NCBI GenBank assembly: GCA_001872995.1
Contig: MNXO01000103.1
Coordinates: 1-5,194, forward strand
Direction of reading: 5' to 3'
Length of the DNA stretch: 5,194 nt
From: Bacteroidetes bacterium CG2_30_32_10
GTDB taxonomy: Bacteria; Bacteroidota; Bacteroidia; Bacteroidales; CG2-30-32-10
A model generated the notes under the pieces. The model was not told where the DNA came from. It saw only the letters and a list, made by a program, of their open reading frames with translations, and searched no databases. Positions 1 to 5,194 of this stretch are shown here, one piece after another. The position numbers were made by a program, and so were the translations under genes. Position 1 is the stretch's first letter. Each line of letters starts with the position of its first letter.

Positions 1-86
1 AGAGAGGGGGATTCGAACCCCCGGTACCAGTTGCCCAGTACGACAGTTTAGCAAACTGTTGGTTTCAGCCTCTCACCCATCTCTCC
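1..86 (-). tRNA. tRNA-Ser(GCU), 3' end cut by window edge
   Basis: Read on the minus strand, this is a class II tRNA decoding the serine codons AGC and AGU. The 5' acceptor strand GGAGAGA lies at 86-80. The anticodon stem ACAGT/ACTGT (59-55 and 47-43) encloses the seven-base loop TTGCTAA, with anticodon GCT at 52-50. A long variable arm follows, as expected for tRNA-Ser, then a T arm with five G-C pairs around TTCGAAT. The 3' acceptor strand reads TCTCT and then leaves the window, so the last two paired bases and the discriminator are missing. This is a cut by the window, not a broken gene. A TAnnTTTG promoter box lies 17 bases upstream of the 5' end. Confidence 0.96.
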
Positions 87-103
87 ATTTTTTTAAGAGA
101 GTG

Positions 104-131
104 CAAAGATAAAAAAAAAACTGACTTCAAA
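104..131 (-). promoter_or_regulatory. Bacteroidota-type promoter for tRNA-Ser
   Basis: On the minus strand TATCTTTG (111-104) matches the -7 consensus TAnnTTTG exactly. A TTTG at 131-128 could be the -33 element, but the spacer is only 16 bases, shorter than the usual range. Transcription would start around 98-96, leaving a short leader before the mature 5' end at 86. The spacer contains an unbroken A run (T run on the coding strand) at 111-120. The -7 box is convincing; the -33 element is weaker. Confidence 0.62.
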
Positions 132-171
132 AGAAAAAAGATTATTTTTTTTTAAATTAAAAATTGTTTAC

Positions 172-179
172 TACTTTTG
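172..179 (+). promoter_or_regulatory. -7 box (TAnnTTTG) for tRNA-Met
   Basis: TACTTTTG matches the Bacteroidota -7 consensus TAnnTTTG and ends 12 bases before the mature tRNA-Met 5' end, which fits a start site around 185-187. No TTG is found at the usual -33 distance; that place is occupied by a T run (145-153). The box is called from the match and its position in front of a stable RNA gene. Confidence 0.55.
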
Positions 180-191
180 CACCATCAAAAA

Positions 192-265
192 GGCGAGGTA
201 GCTCAGATGGTTAGAGCGTCGGATTCATAACCCGGAGGTCACGAGTTCAACTCTCGTTCTCGCTA
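192..265 (+). tRNA. tRNA-Met(CAU), elongator type
   Basis: This is a 74-base cloverleaf. The acceptor stem pairs GGCGAGG with TCTCGCT (258-264), the discriminator is A265, and no CCA is encoded. The D stem is GCTC/GAGC, the anticodon loop is TTCATAA with anticodon CAT, the variable loop is five bases, and the T arm is ACGAG-TTCAACT-CTCGT. The C11:G24 pair and a paired 1:72 position argue for elongator methionine rather than initiator, which normally has A11:U24 and an unpaired 1:72. A CAU anticodon can also belong to a lysidine-modified isoleucine tRNA, but the body resembles Bacteroidota elongator tRNA-Met. Pairs 1:72, 7:66 and 27:43 are G-U type, and 31:39 is an A-C mismatch. A promoter box and a strong terminator flank it, so it should be expressed. 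Confidence 0.93.
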
Positions 266-270
266 CTTTT

Positions 271-310
271 AGAAACCTTTCGAGAACTTTTTCGAAAGGT
301 TTCTTTTTTT
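271..310 (+). terminator. Intrinsic terminator of tRNA-Met
   Basis: AGAAACCTTTCGA (271-283) and its exact complement (292-304) form a 13-base-pair perfect stem with an eight-base loop, followed at once by an uninterrupted T run (304-310). It begins five bases after the tRNA 3' end, so the tRNA is a single-gene transcript. Confidence 0.93.
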
Positions 311-415
311 TACCTTCTCAATACCTTGGGAATATTCAAAAATAAGTAATTCATAATTGCCAATATGACAATTGTTCTAATTGTTAATAGAAAATAAAAA
401 ATATTTTATTGAGTA
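311..415. other. AT-rich intergenic region with a weak dyad
   Basis: No gene is visible between the tRNA-Met terminator and the lipoprotein promoter. The only structure noticed is an imperfect dyad at 355-373 (AATTGcCA, three-base loop, TGaCAATT, one mismatch) and repeated AATTGT words just after it. In such AT-rich DNA this may be chance. It lies about 40 bases before the -33 element of the next promoter. Confidence 0.4.
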
Positions 416-447
416 TTTGCATATTTCTTAAAATATTGGTAGGTTTG
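416..447 (+). promoter_or_regulatory. Bacteroidota-type promoter for the lipoprotein gene
   Basis: TTTG (416-419), a 20-base spacer and TAGGTTTG (440-447) match the Bacteroidota housekeeping consensus of TTTG at -33 and TAnnTTTG at -7. Transcription would start near 453-455, giving a leader of about ten bases before ATG 463. This supports starting the protein at 463 or 469 and rules out the upstream TTG at 409, which would lie outside the transcript. Confidence 0.72.
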
Positions 448-462
448 AACTGTTTTAAAATT

Positions 463-1149
463 ATGAAAATGAAAGCAATCAATATTCTATTTTTAATTGT
501 AAGCATCTTTTTTATATCTTGTAATAACAATAGTGCCGATAAACCCAAAGAAGACCCTAATATTATAAAGACATACCGAGAAGATGGTACCTTACTGGCA
601 AGTTATTCTTTAAAAAATGGTAAAAAAGAAGGTAAAGCATACAATTATTACAAAAATGACAATGTAAACTTTGAGTTTTTCTATGTGAATGGCTTAAAAG
701 AAGGAATTGTTAAACGTTTTTATGAAGATGGAAAGCTTTATTCACAAACTCCTTATTTACATGATACTATTGATGGGGTAAGAAAGATTTATTATAAAAA
801 CGGAATAGTGTCCTCTGAAATACCTTATAATAAAGGAAATATAGAACCTGGACTCAAAGAATACGAAACAGATGGAAAGCTCAAAACAAAAGAGATTTCA
901 ATAATTGTTAATTCTTCTAACAATAAAATTCAGCTCACTACCTCTAACAAATCTAAAAATGCAAGGTTTTTTCAATTAACTGGAGCTGCACCTTTCTACA
1001 AAAAAAATGAAATCCCCACCAAACAAGGCATTGCAATGATTAACAAAAATTCAAAAGAAGCAAGGATAATAGAAGCTCAAATTACAACCGATTTTGGAAG
1101 TTTGCAAATTATTCGCACCACCATCGAAGCAAGTATAGTAAAAAAATAA
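463..1149 (+). CDS. MORN-repeat (YwqK-like) lipoprotein
   Basis: This encodes a predicted 228-residue envelope lipoprotein of unknown function. It has a short basic N terminus (MKMK), a hydrophobic stretch at about 5-18 and a lipobox FISC ending at Cys20, so it should be lipid-anchored after signal peptidase II cleavage. The residues after the cysteine (NNNSADK) are not the acidic run usual in surface-export signals, so a periplasm-facing location is slightly favoured. Residues 38-143 hold four to five tandem MORN_2-type repeats of about 23 residues, with recurring YY.NG, EDG and GK/GI motifs. Residues 145-228 are polar, probably beta-rich, and match no domain I recognise. Databases often label such proteins YwqK-family antitoxins, but no toxin gene is adjacent and I do not infer that role. 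ATG 463 is chosen for the promoter position; ATG 469 is equally possible. No Shine-Dalgarno sequence is present. Confidence 0.85.
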   Translation: MKMKAINILFLIVSIFFISCNNNSADKPKEDPNIIKTYREDGTLLASYSLKNGKKEGKAYNYYKNDNVNFEFFYVNGLKEGIVKRFYEDGKLYSQTPYLHDTIDGVRKIYYKNGIVSSEIPYNKGNIEPGLKEYETDGKLKTKEISIIVNSSNNKIQLTTSNKSKNARFFQLTGAAPFYKKNEIPTKQGIAMINKNSKEARIIEAQITTDFGSLQIIRTTIEASIVKK

Positions 1150-1206
1150 ATATGTTTGCTAAACATTGCTACACAAGGCTTATACAACTATATAGCTATA
1201 ATATTA

Positions 1207-1238
1207 TTTGTTCATAAAATGATAAAAGTGTAGCTTTG
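1207..1238 (+). promoter_or_regulatory. Bacteroidota-type promoter for the oxoamine synthase gene
   Basis: TTTG (1207-1210), a 20-base spacer and TAGCTTTG (1231-1238) match both promoter elements with the same spacing as the promoter at 416-447. Transcription would start near 1244-1246, giving a leader of about 30 bases before ATG 1275. The in-frame TTG at 1236 lies inside the -7 box and cannot be the start codon. A ten-base AT palindrome (TATAGCTATA, 1191-1200) sits seven bases upstream of the -33 element; its meaning is unknown. Confidence 0.72.
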
Positions 1239-1274
1239 CACTTTATTTTTTATAACCTTTTTAAATTATATATA

Positions 1275-2519
1275 ATGGATTTATTTGATAAAATTGCTCA
1301 GAATTATGGTCCTTTAGGACAGTATGCCAAACAATCGCATGGTTATTTTATGTTTCCTAAGCTCGAAGGTGAAATTGCAACACGTATGAAGTTTAGAGGA
1401 AAAGAATGTTTGGTATGGAGTTTAAATAATTACTTAGGATTAGCAAACCATCCCGAAGTTCGCAAAGCGGATGCGGATGCTGCTAAAGAATGGGGAATGG
1501 CTTACCCAATGGGTGCCAGAATGATGACCGGACAAACAAAATATCATGAAGAACTTGAAAGCAAATTAGCTGCTTTTGTTGGCAAAGACGATGGATTTCT
1601 TCTTAATTATGGCTACCAAGGAATGGTTTCCATTATTGATGCTTTAGTTGATAGAAAAGATGTGATTGTTTATGATGCTGAAGCCCACGCTTGTATTATT
1701 GACGGTGTTCGCTTACACATGGGGAAACGTTTTGTTTATACCCATAACAACATGGTTAGCTTTGAAAAACAATTAGAAAGAGCCAAAGCAATGACCGACC
1801 AAACCGGGGGTTCAATTCTTGTAATAACCGAAGGTGTATTTGGAATGTCGGGAGATATGGGCAATGTGAAAGAAATAGTTAAATACAAGAAAAAATATAA
1901 TTTCCGTTTGTTGGTAGATGATGCTCATGGATTTGGTACTATGGGTAAAACTGGTGCAGGTACAGGTGAAGAACAAGGAGTACAAGATGAAATAGATATT
2001 TATTTTGCTACTTTCGCAAAATCAATGGCTGGCATTGGTGCTTTTGTTGCGAGTAAAGAAATTATTATCAATTATCTTCGTTATAACTTGCGTTCTCAAA
2101 TATTTGCAAAAGCATTGCCAATGCCTATGGTAATTGGAGGTCTTAAACGTCTTGAAATTATTAAAACTCATCCTGAATTAAAAGCCAATCTATGGAAAAT
2201 AACCAAAGCATTGCAAACTGGACTGAAAGAAAATGGTTTTAACATTGGTAATACTCAAACACCGGTAACCCCTGTTTATTTATCTGGTGAAGTTTCAGAA
2301 GCAACCAATTTAACTTACGACCTGCGAGAAAACTATGGTATTTTTTGCTCAATAGTTTCTTATCCAGTAGTGCCGAAAGGAACTATCATCATCAGACTGA
2401 TTCCTACTGCTATCCATACTTTAGAAGACGTGAAATATACCATTGAATGTTTCTCTAAAATTAAAGATAAACTTACAAGTGGGCAGTACTCTACGGGTGC
2501 TATTGTGAATGTTTTTTAA
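1275..2519 (+). CDS. PLP-dependent alpha-oxoamine synthase (serine palmitoyltransferase or cysteate acyltransferase type)
   Basis: This is a 414-residue fold-type I PLP enzyme of the alpha-oxoamine synthase family, which condenses an amino acid with an acyl thioester and releases CO2. Visible landmarks are NYLGL (52-56), His138 in EAHACIIDGVR (the position that stacks on the cofactor), ITEGVFGM (184-191), DDAHGFG (215-221, Asp215 and His218 contacting PLP), Lys249 in TFAKS (Schiff-base lysine), and Arg374 in GTIIIRLIPTAIHT (the substrate-carboxylate arginine region). The catalytic set looks complete and the length is normal. The family includes KBL (glycine), BioF (alanine), serine palmitoyltransferase and the cysteate acyltransferase of sulfonolipid synthesis. 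The close resemblance I recall is to conserved Bacteroidota proteins annotated variably as SPT, KBL or BioF, so a lipid role is likely but the substrate is not settled. No bio or threonine-degradation gene is adjacent. ATG 1275 is set by the promoter. Confidence 0.88.
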   Translation: MDLFDKIAQNYGPLGQYAKQSHGYFMFPKLEGEIATRMKFRGKECLVWSLNNYLGLANHPEVRKADADAAKEWGMAYPMGARMMTGQTKYHEELESKLAAFVGKDDGFLLNYGYQGMVSIIDALVDRKDVIVYDAEAHACIIDGVRLHMGKRFVYTHNNMVSFEKQLERAKAMTDQTGGSILVITEGVFGMSGDMGNVKEIVKYKKKYNFRLLVDDAHGFGTMGKTGAGTGEEQGVQDEIDIYFATFAKSMAGIGAFVASKEIIINYLRYNLRSQIFAKALPMPMVIGGLKRLEIIKTHPELKANLWKITKALQTGLKENGFNIGNTQTPVTPVYLSGEVSEATNLTYDLRENYGIFCSIVSYPVVPKGTIIIRLIPTAIHTLEDVKYTIECFSKIKDKLTSGQYSTGAIVNVF

Positions 2520-2537
2520 ATTAATTTCTTTTAAAGA

Positions 2538-2609
2538 GCCTAAAGTGTGCTGGAATTTGAAGTACTTAGATTTAATATTTAGGTACTATAATTACTTCAA
2601 ACTTTAGGC
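2538..2609 (+). repeat. Nested inverted repeats before hutU (leader structure or operator)
   Basis: The gap between the oxoamine synthase and hutU can fold into a long interrupted hairpin. The outer arms GCCTAAAGT (2538-2546) and ACTTTAGGC (2601-2609) pair perfectly over nine bases. The middle arms TTGAAGTA (2557-2564) and TACTTCAA (2593-2600) pair perfectly over eight and abut the outer arm on the 3' side. An inner stem, 2565-2571 with 2577-2583, adds seven pairs including two G-U. The structure ends 19 bases before the hutU ATG. It is followed by only a short T-rich stretch (2612-2615), so it is not a textbook terminator. It could be a terminator, a structured mRNA leader, or an operator overlapping a weak promoter. 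The pairing is seen; the role is inferred. Confidence 0.6.
2556..2587 (+). promoter_or_regulatory. Possible weak promoter for hutU
   Basis: TTTG (2556-2559), a 20-base spacer and TAGGTACT (2580-2587) repeat the geometry of the two upstream promoters, but the -7 box keeps only TA and one T of the TTTG half. It lies entirely inside the inverted-repeat structure at 2538-2609. A poor -7 box would fit a gene that needs an activator or is controlled by a repressor, but chance similarity is also plausible. Without it, hutU would have to be read through from the gene upstream. Confidence 0.25.
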
Positions 2610-2628
2610 AATTTTATATAAAATAGTT

Positions 2629-4635
2629 ATGTATAATACCGAATTTAAAAATGCAATTCTTCAGGGGATTCCAAATGAATTACCTGAATATCGTCCTTTG
2701 GATATGAGTTTAAACCATGCTCCCAAACGGAAAGATATTTTAACCAAAGAAGAGAAAAAGCTGGCATTAAAAAATGCCTTGCGATATTTCGATACAAAGC
2801 ATCACAAAGCATTGGCTTCTGAATTTGCCAAGGAATTGCAGGATTACGGCAGAATTTATATGTATAGATTCAGACCTACCTATCAAATTTATGCACGCAG
2901 TATTGAAGAATTTCCTCATCAATCGAAACAAGCAGCAGCCATCATGCTGATGTTGAGCAATAATCTGGATAATACAGTAGCACAACATCCACAAGAATTA
3001 ATTACTTATGGTGGCAATGGAGCTGTATTTCAGAACTGGGCGCAATACTTGCTTACTATGAAATATTTGGCGGAAATGACCGATAAACAAACCTTGGTTT
3101 TATATTCGGGTCATCCGATGGGTTTATTCCCCTCGCATGCTGATGCTCCAAGAGTGGTAGTAACCAATGGAATGGTTATTCCTAATTATTCTAAACCCGA
3201 TCATTGGGAAAAATTTAATGCATTGGGAGTTTCGCAATACGGTCAAATGACTGCTGGTTCTTTTATGTATATCGGACCTCAAGGCATTGTTCATGGCACC
3301 GTAATTACAGTTTTAAATGCAGGTAGAAGGTTAAAAAACAATACCGATGGACTTGCGGGAAAAGTATTTGTTACTTCTGGACTGGGAGGTATGTCTGGAG
3401 CACAACCAAAAGCGGCAGTTATTGCTGGTGCTATTGGAGTGGTTGCTGAAATAAATCAGAAAGCAATAAAAACAAGACATTCTCAGGGATGGGTGGATGA
3501 AGTGTTTGACAATCTTGACAAATTAATAGAAAGAATTGAAATAGCTAAACGCAAAAAAGAAGCTGTTTCTCTTGCTTATCATGGCAATGTAGTTGATTTG
3601 TGGGAAAAATTTGTGGAGAAAAACATTCAAGTTGAATTAGGGTCAGACCAAACTTCTTTGCACAATCCTTTTGCAGGTGGTTATTATCCCGCAGGGCTTA
3701 GTTTTGAGGAATCAAATAAGCTAATGGCGGAGAAACCAGAAGAGTTTAAAAAAGCTGTTCATCAATCTTTAATAAGACAAGTTAATGCAATTAATAAACT
3801 AACTGCAAATGGGATGTATTTTTGGGATTATGGCAATGCGTTTCTTTTAGAAGCTAGCAGAGCTGGGGCAGATGTGATGAAAGCAGATGGTACCTTTAAA
3901 TATCCTTCTTATGTGCAAGATATTATGGGTCCTTTGTGTTTTGATTATGGATTTGGACCTTTCCGTTGGGTATGCACCTCATCAAAACCAGAAGATTTAG
4001 CCATTACCGATAAACTGGCTGCTGATGTTTTAGAAGAAATGATGAAAACAGCACCAACGGAAATTAAGCAACAACTGGCAGATAACTTAAGATGGATAAA
4101 AGCTGCAGCGCATAACAAACTAGTGGTTGGTTCGCAAGCACGTATTCTTTATGCCGATTGCGATGGTAGAACTAAAATAGCACAAGCATTCAACAATGCA
4201 ATAAAATCAGGGAAAATATCTGCACCAGTTGTTTTAGGCAGAGACCATCATGATGTTTCGGGAACAGATTCTCCTTATAGAGAGACTTCTAATATTTACG
4301 ACGGCTCTCAGTTTACTGCCGATATGGCAATACAGAATGTGATAGGTGATTCTTTCAGAGGAGCAACCTGGGTATCTATTCACAATGGAGGTGGTGTTGG
4401 CTGGGGCGAAGTGATTAATGGTGGGTTTGGAATGGTGCTCGATGGTAGCGCTGATGCCGACAGAAGATTGAAAAATATGCTTTTCTGGGATGTGAACAAT
4501 GGCATTTCTCGAAGAAGCTGGGCAAGAAATGAGGAAGCTATTTTTGCCATTAAAAGAGCCATGCAGGCAGAACCATTGCTGAAAGTTACTTTGCCAAATG
4601 TGGCTGATGATTCAATTTTAGAAGGATTGTTTTAG
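2629..4635 (+). CDS. hutU: Urocanate hydratase (urocanase), long form
   Basis: This cytosolic NAD+-dependent enzyme (EC 4.2.1.49) converts urocanate to 4-imidazolone-5-propionate, the second step of histidine degradation. The 668 residues carry the family motifs in order: YGGNGAVFQNW (127-137), GQMTAGS (205-211), GPQGIVHGT (216-224), the NAD+-binding VTSGLGGMSGAQ (248-259), LGSDQTS (337-343), GFGPFRWVC (441-449), GRDHHDVSGTDSP (537-549) and GGGVGWGE (587-594). Common bacterial urocanases have about 555 residues; this is the roughly 670-residue form that I know from Bacteroidota and animals. At GSQARIL (501-507) it has leucine where the short bacterial form has the cysteine of its ARIC signature. 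The frame is intact. ATG 2629 gives the expected N terminus. No hutH, hutI or hutG is visible nearby. Confidence 0.97.
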   Translation: MYNTEFKNAILQGIPNELPEYRPLDMSLNHAPKRKDILTKEEKKLALKNALRYFDTKHHKALASEFAKELQDYGRIYMYRFRPTYQIYARSIEEFPHQSKQAAAIMLMLSNNLDNTVAQHPQELITYGGNGAVFQNWAQYLLTMKYLAEMTDKQTLVLYSGHPMGLFPSHADAPRVVVTNGMVIPNYSKPDHWEKFNALGVSQYGQMTAGSFMYIGPQGIVHGTVITVLNAGRRLKNNTDGLAGKVFVTSGLGGMSGAQPKAAVIAGAIGVVAEINQKAIKTRHSQGWVDEVFDNLDKLIERIEIAKRKKEAVSLAYHGNVVDLWEKFVEKNIQVELGSDQTSLHNPFAGGYYPAGLSFEESNKLMAEKPEEFKKAVHQSLIRQVNAINKLTANGMYFWDYGNAFLLEASRAGADVMKADGTFKYPSYVQDIMGPLCFDYGFGPFRWVCTSSKPEDLAITDKLAADVLEEMMKTAPTEIKQQLADNLRWIKAAAHNKLVVGSQARILYADCDGRTKIAQAFNNAIKSGKISAPVVLGRDHHDVSGTDSPYRETSNIYDGSQFTADMAIQNVIGDSFRGATWVSIHNGGGVGWGEVINGGFGMVLDGSADADRRLKNMLFWDVNNGISRRSWARNEEAIFAIKRAMQAEPLLKVTLPNVADDSILEGLF

Positions 4636-4663
4636 ACGATTTGGTGTTTATGATTTGCTATTT
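4636..4663. other. Convergent 28-base gap between hutU and the AhpD-like gene
   Basis: The stop codons of the two converging genes are separated by 28 bases. I see no stable hairpin with a T run for either strand, so transcripts from the two genes may overlap at their 3' ends. Confidence 0.6.
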
Positions 4664-5008
4664 TTAATTTTTCTTTAATTCATCCCAAAATTCTACTGCT
4701 TTACGGAGGTGCGGAATAACAATGGTGCCGCCTACCAAAGTGGCTACTTCAAATATTTCGAAAAGCTCTTGGTCGTTTACATTTAGCTCTTTGCATTTTT
4801 GTAAATGGTATTTAACGCAATCGTCGCAACGCAAAACCATAGAAGAAACTAAGCCTAACATTTCTTTAGTTTTGGTGGGTAAGGCTCCTTCTAAATAGGT
4901 GTTGGTATCAATGTTGTATATTCTTTTAATTACTTTGCTCTCTGAAGATAGAATTCTATCGTTCATTTTTAGTCTGTAGTTATTAAAATCATCAATAAGT
5001 TTGCTCAT
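4664..5008 (-). CDS. AhpD-like / carboxymuconolactone decarboxylase family protein
   Basis: This encodes a 114-residue, mostly helical cytosolic protein of the CMD/AhpD superfamily, which covers small thiol-redox and peroxidase-partner proteins as well as gamma-carboxymuconolactone decarboxylases. The AhpD active-site pattern E-x11-C-x2-C-x3-H is matched exactly by Glu49, Cys61, Cys64 and His68 (RCDDCVKYH). The intact CxxC and acid/histidine relay favour a redox role over true decarboxylation. The downstream segment with GGTIVIPHLRKAVEFW (93-108) is typical of the family's last helices. The length is normal for a single-domain member. The gene is monocistronic in view and convergent with hutU. 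The ATG at 5008-5006 has no Shine-Dalgarno sequence, and I found no good TAnnTTTG box upstream. The physiological partner is unknown; no ahpC is visible. Confidence 0.9.
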   Translation of the reverse strand: MSKLIDDFNNYRLKMNDRILSSESKVIKRIYNIDTNTYLEGALPTKTKEMLGLVSSMVLRCDDCVKYHLQKCKELNVNDQELFEIFEVATLVGGTIVIPHLRKAVEFWDELKKN

Positions 5009-5194
5009 AGTGGATAAAATTAGGTTGTTGTTGTAATTTTAGAAGTAAAAATACAAAATATTTGATTGTGTTTTGCAGATGTTCTAATTTTTTGAATATT
5101 ATTATAAGAAGTAGCCCAAAGAAACTAACTATTTTTTTGCAAATCGATTTATTGTCTTATACTGAAATAGGTTGACTAAAAAAATAGGAAAATG
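5009..5194. other. Non-coding region upstream of the AhpD-like gene
   Basis: This is AT-rich sequence with no open frame or RNA gene that I can support. It should contain the minus-strand promoter of the AhpD-like gene, but no exact TAnnTTTG box is present; the nearest TTTG words on that strand (for example 5057-5054) lack a properly spaced TA. The window ends on an ATG (5192-5194) preceded by AGGAAA, which could be the start of a plus-strand gene but cannot be judged from one codon. Confidence 0.5.

Noticed and set aside
1..310. tRNA region as an integration site for a mobile element
   Set aside because: No integrase, no second copy of a tRNA 3' end and no direct repeat of the tRNA sequence is visible in the window.
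409..462. TTG-initiated upstream extension of the lipoprotein frame
   Set aside because: It runs through the -33 and -7 elements of the promoter at 416-447 and would bury the lipoprotein signal peptide behind 18 atypical residues.
463..1149. Reading the YwqK-like protein as part of a toxin-antitoxin system
   Set aside because: It has a lipoprotein signal, and no small partner gene lies on either side; the flanks are a tRNA terminator and a separately promoted enzyme gene.
1151..1166. TATGTTTG box and small hairpin after the lipoprotein stop codon
   Set aside because: The box has no -33 partner at the right distance, and the six-base stem has a three-base loop and no T run, so neither a promoter nor a terminator is supported.
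1236..1274. TTG-initiated upstream extension of the oxoamine synthase frame
   Set aside because: The TTG is the end of the -7 box TAGCTTTG, upstream of the expected transcription start, and the extra residues do not resemble family N termini.
2767..2994. Minus-strand open frame of 75 codons inside hutU
   Set aside because: It is antisense to strongly conserved urocanase coding sequence, and its product is a low-complexity mix without motifs.
4380..4562. Minus-strand open frame of 60 codons inside hutU
   Set aside because: It is a shadow of the conserved GGGVGWGE region; its Pro/Ser-rich product is explained by reading glycine and tryptophan codons backwards.
5192..5194. ATG at the very end of the window preceded by AGGAAA
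   Set aside because: One codon cannot show a gene, no promoter match lies before it, and Bacteroidota rarely rely on such ribosome-binding sites.

Overview
The window looks like an ordinary chromosomal stretch of an AT-rich member of the Bacteroidota (Bacteroidetes). The evidence is the promoter architecture (TTTG, a 20-base spacer, then TAnnTTTG, rather than TTGACA/TATAAT), start codons without Shine-Dalgarno sequences, a MORN-repeat lipoprotein of a kind common in this phylum, the eukaryote-like long form of urocanase, and an alpha-oxoamine synthase closely resembling one I recall from Flavobacteriia and relatives. I cannot name the genus.

Layout: positions 1-86 hold a tRNA-Ser(GCU) on the minus strand, cut by the window edge by about three bases. 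A 105-base AT-rich divergent region (87-191) carries a TAnnTTTG box for each of two oppositely transcribed tRNAs. An elongator tRNA-Met(CAU) follows at 192-265 on the plus strand, with a strong intrinsic terminator. A small lipoprotein gene (463-1149), a PLP-dependent alpha-oxoamine synthase gene (1275-2519) and urocanate hydratase hutU (2629-4635) follow on the plus strand. A short AhpD-like (carboxymuconolactone decarboxylase family) gene (5008-4664, minus strand) converges on hutU across 28 bases. The last 186 bases are non-coding as far as can be seen.

The genes do not form one pathway. The lipoprotein and the oxoamine synthase each have their own promoter match, and the two share an identical 20-base spacer. 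These promoters also fix the translation starts, because the longest open frames begin upstream of or inside the promoter elements. The oxoamine synthase probably starts a sphingolipid-type or sulfonolipid-type lipid. HutU does the second step of histidine degradation without any other hut gene visible. The AhpD-like protein is probably a small thiol-redox enzyme.

I found no mobile element, CRISPR array, phage gene or defence system. The observations most worth a second look are a 72-base nested inverted-repeat structure just upstream of hutU, the unresolved substrate of the oxoamine synthase, and atypical base pairs in the tRNA-Met.
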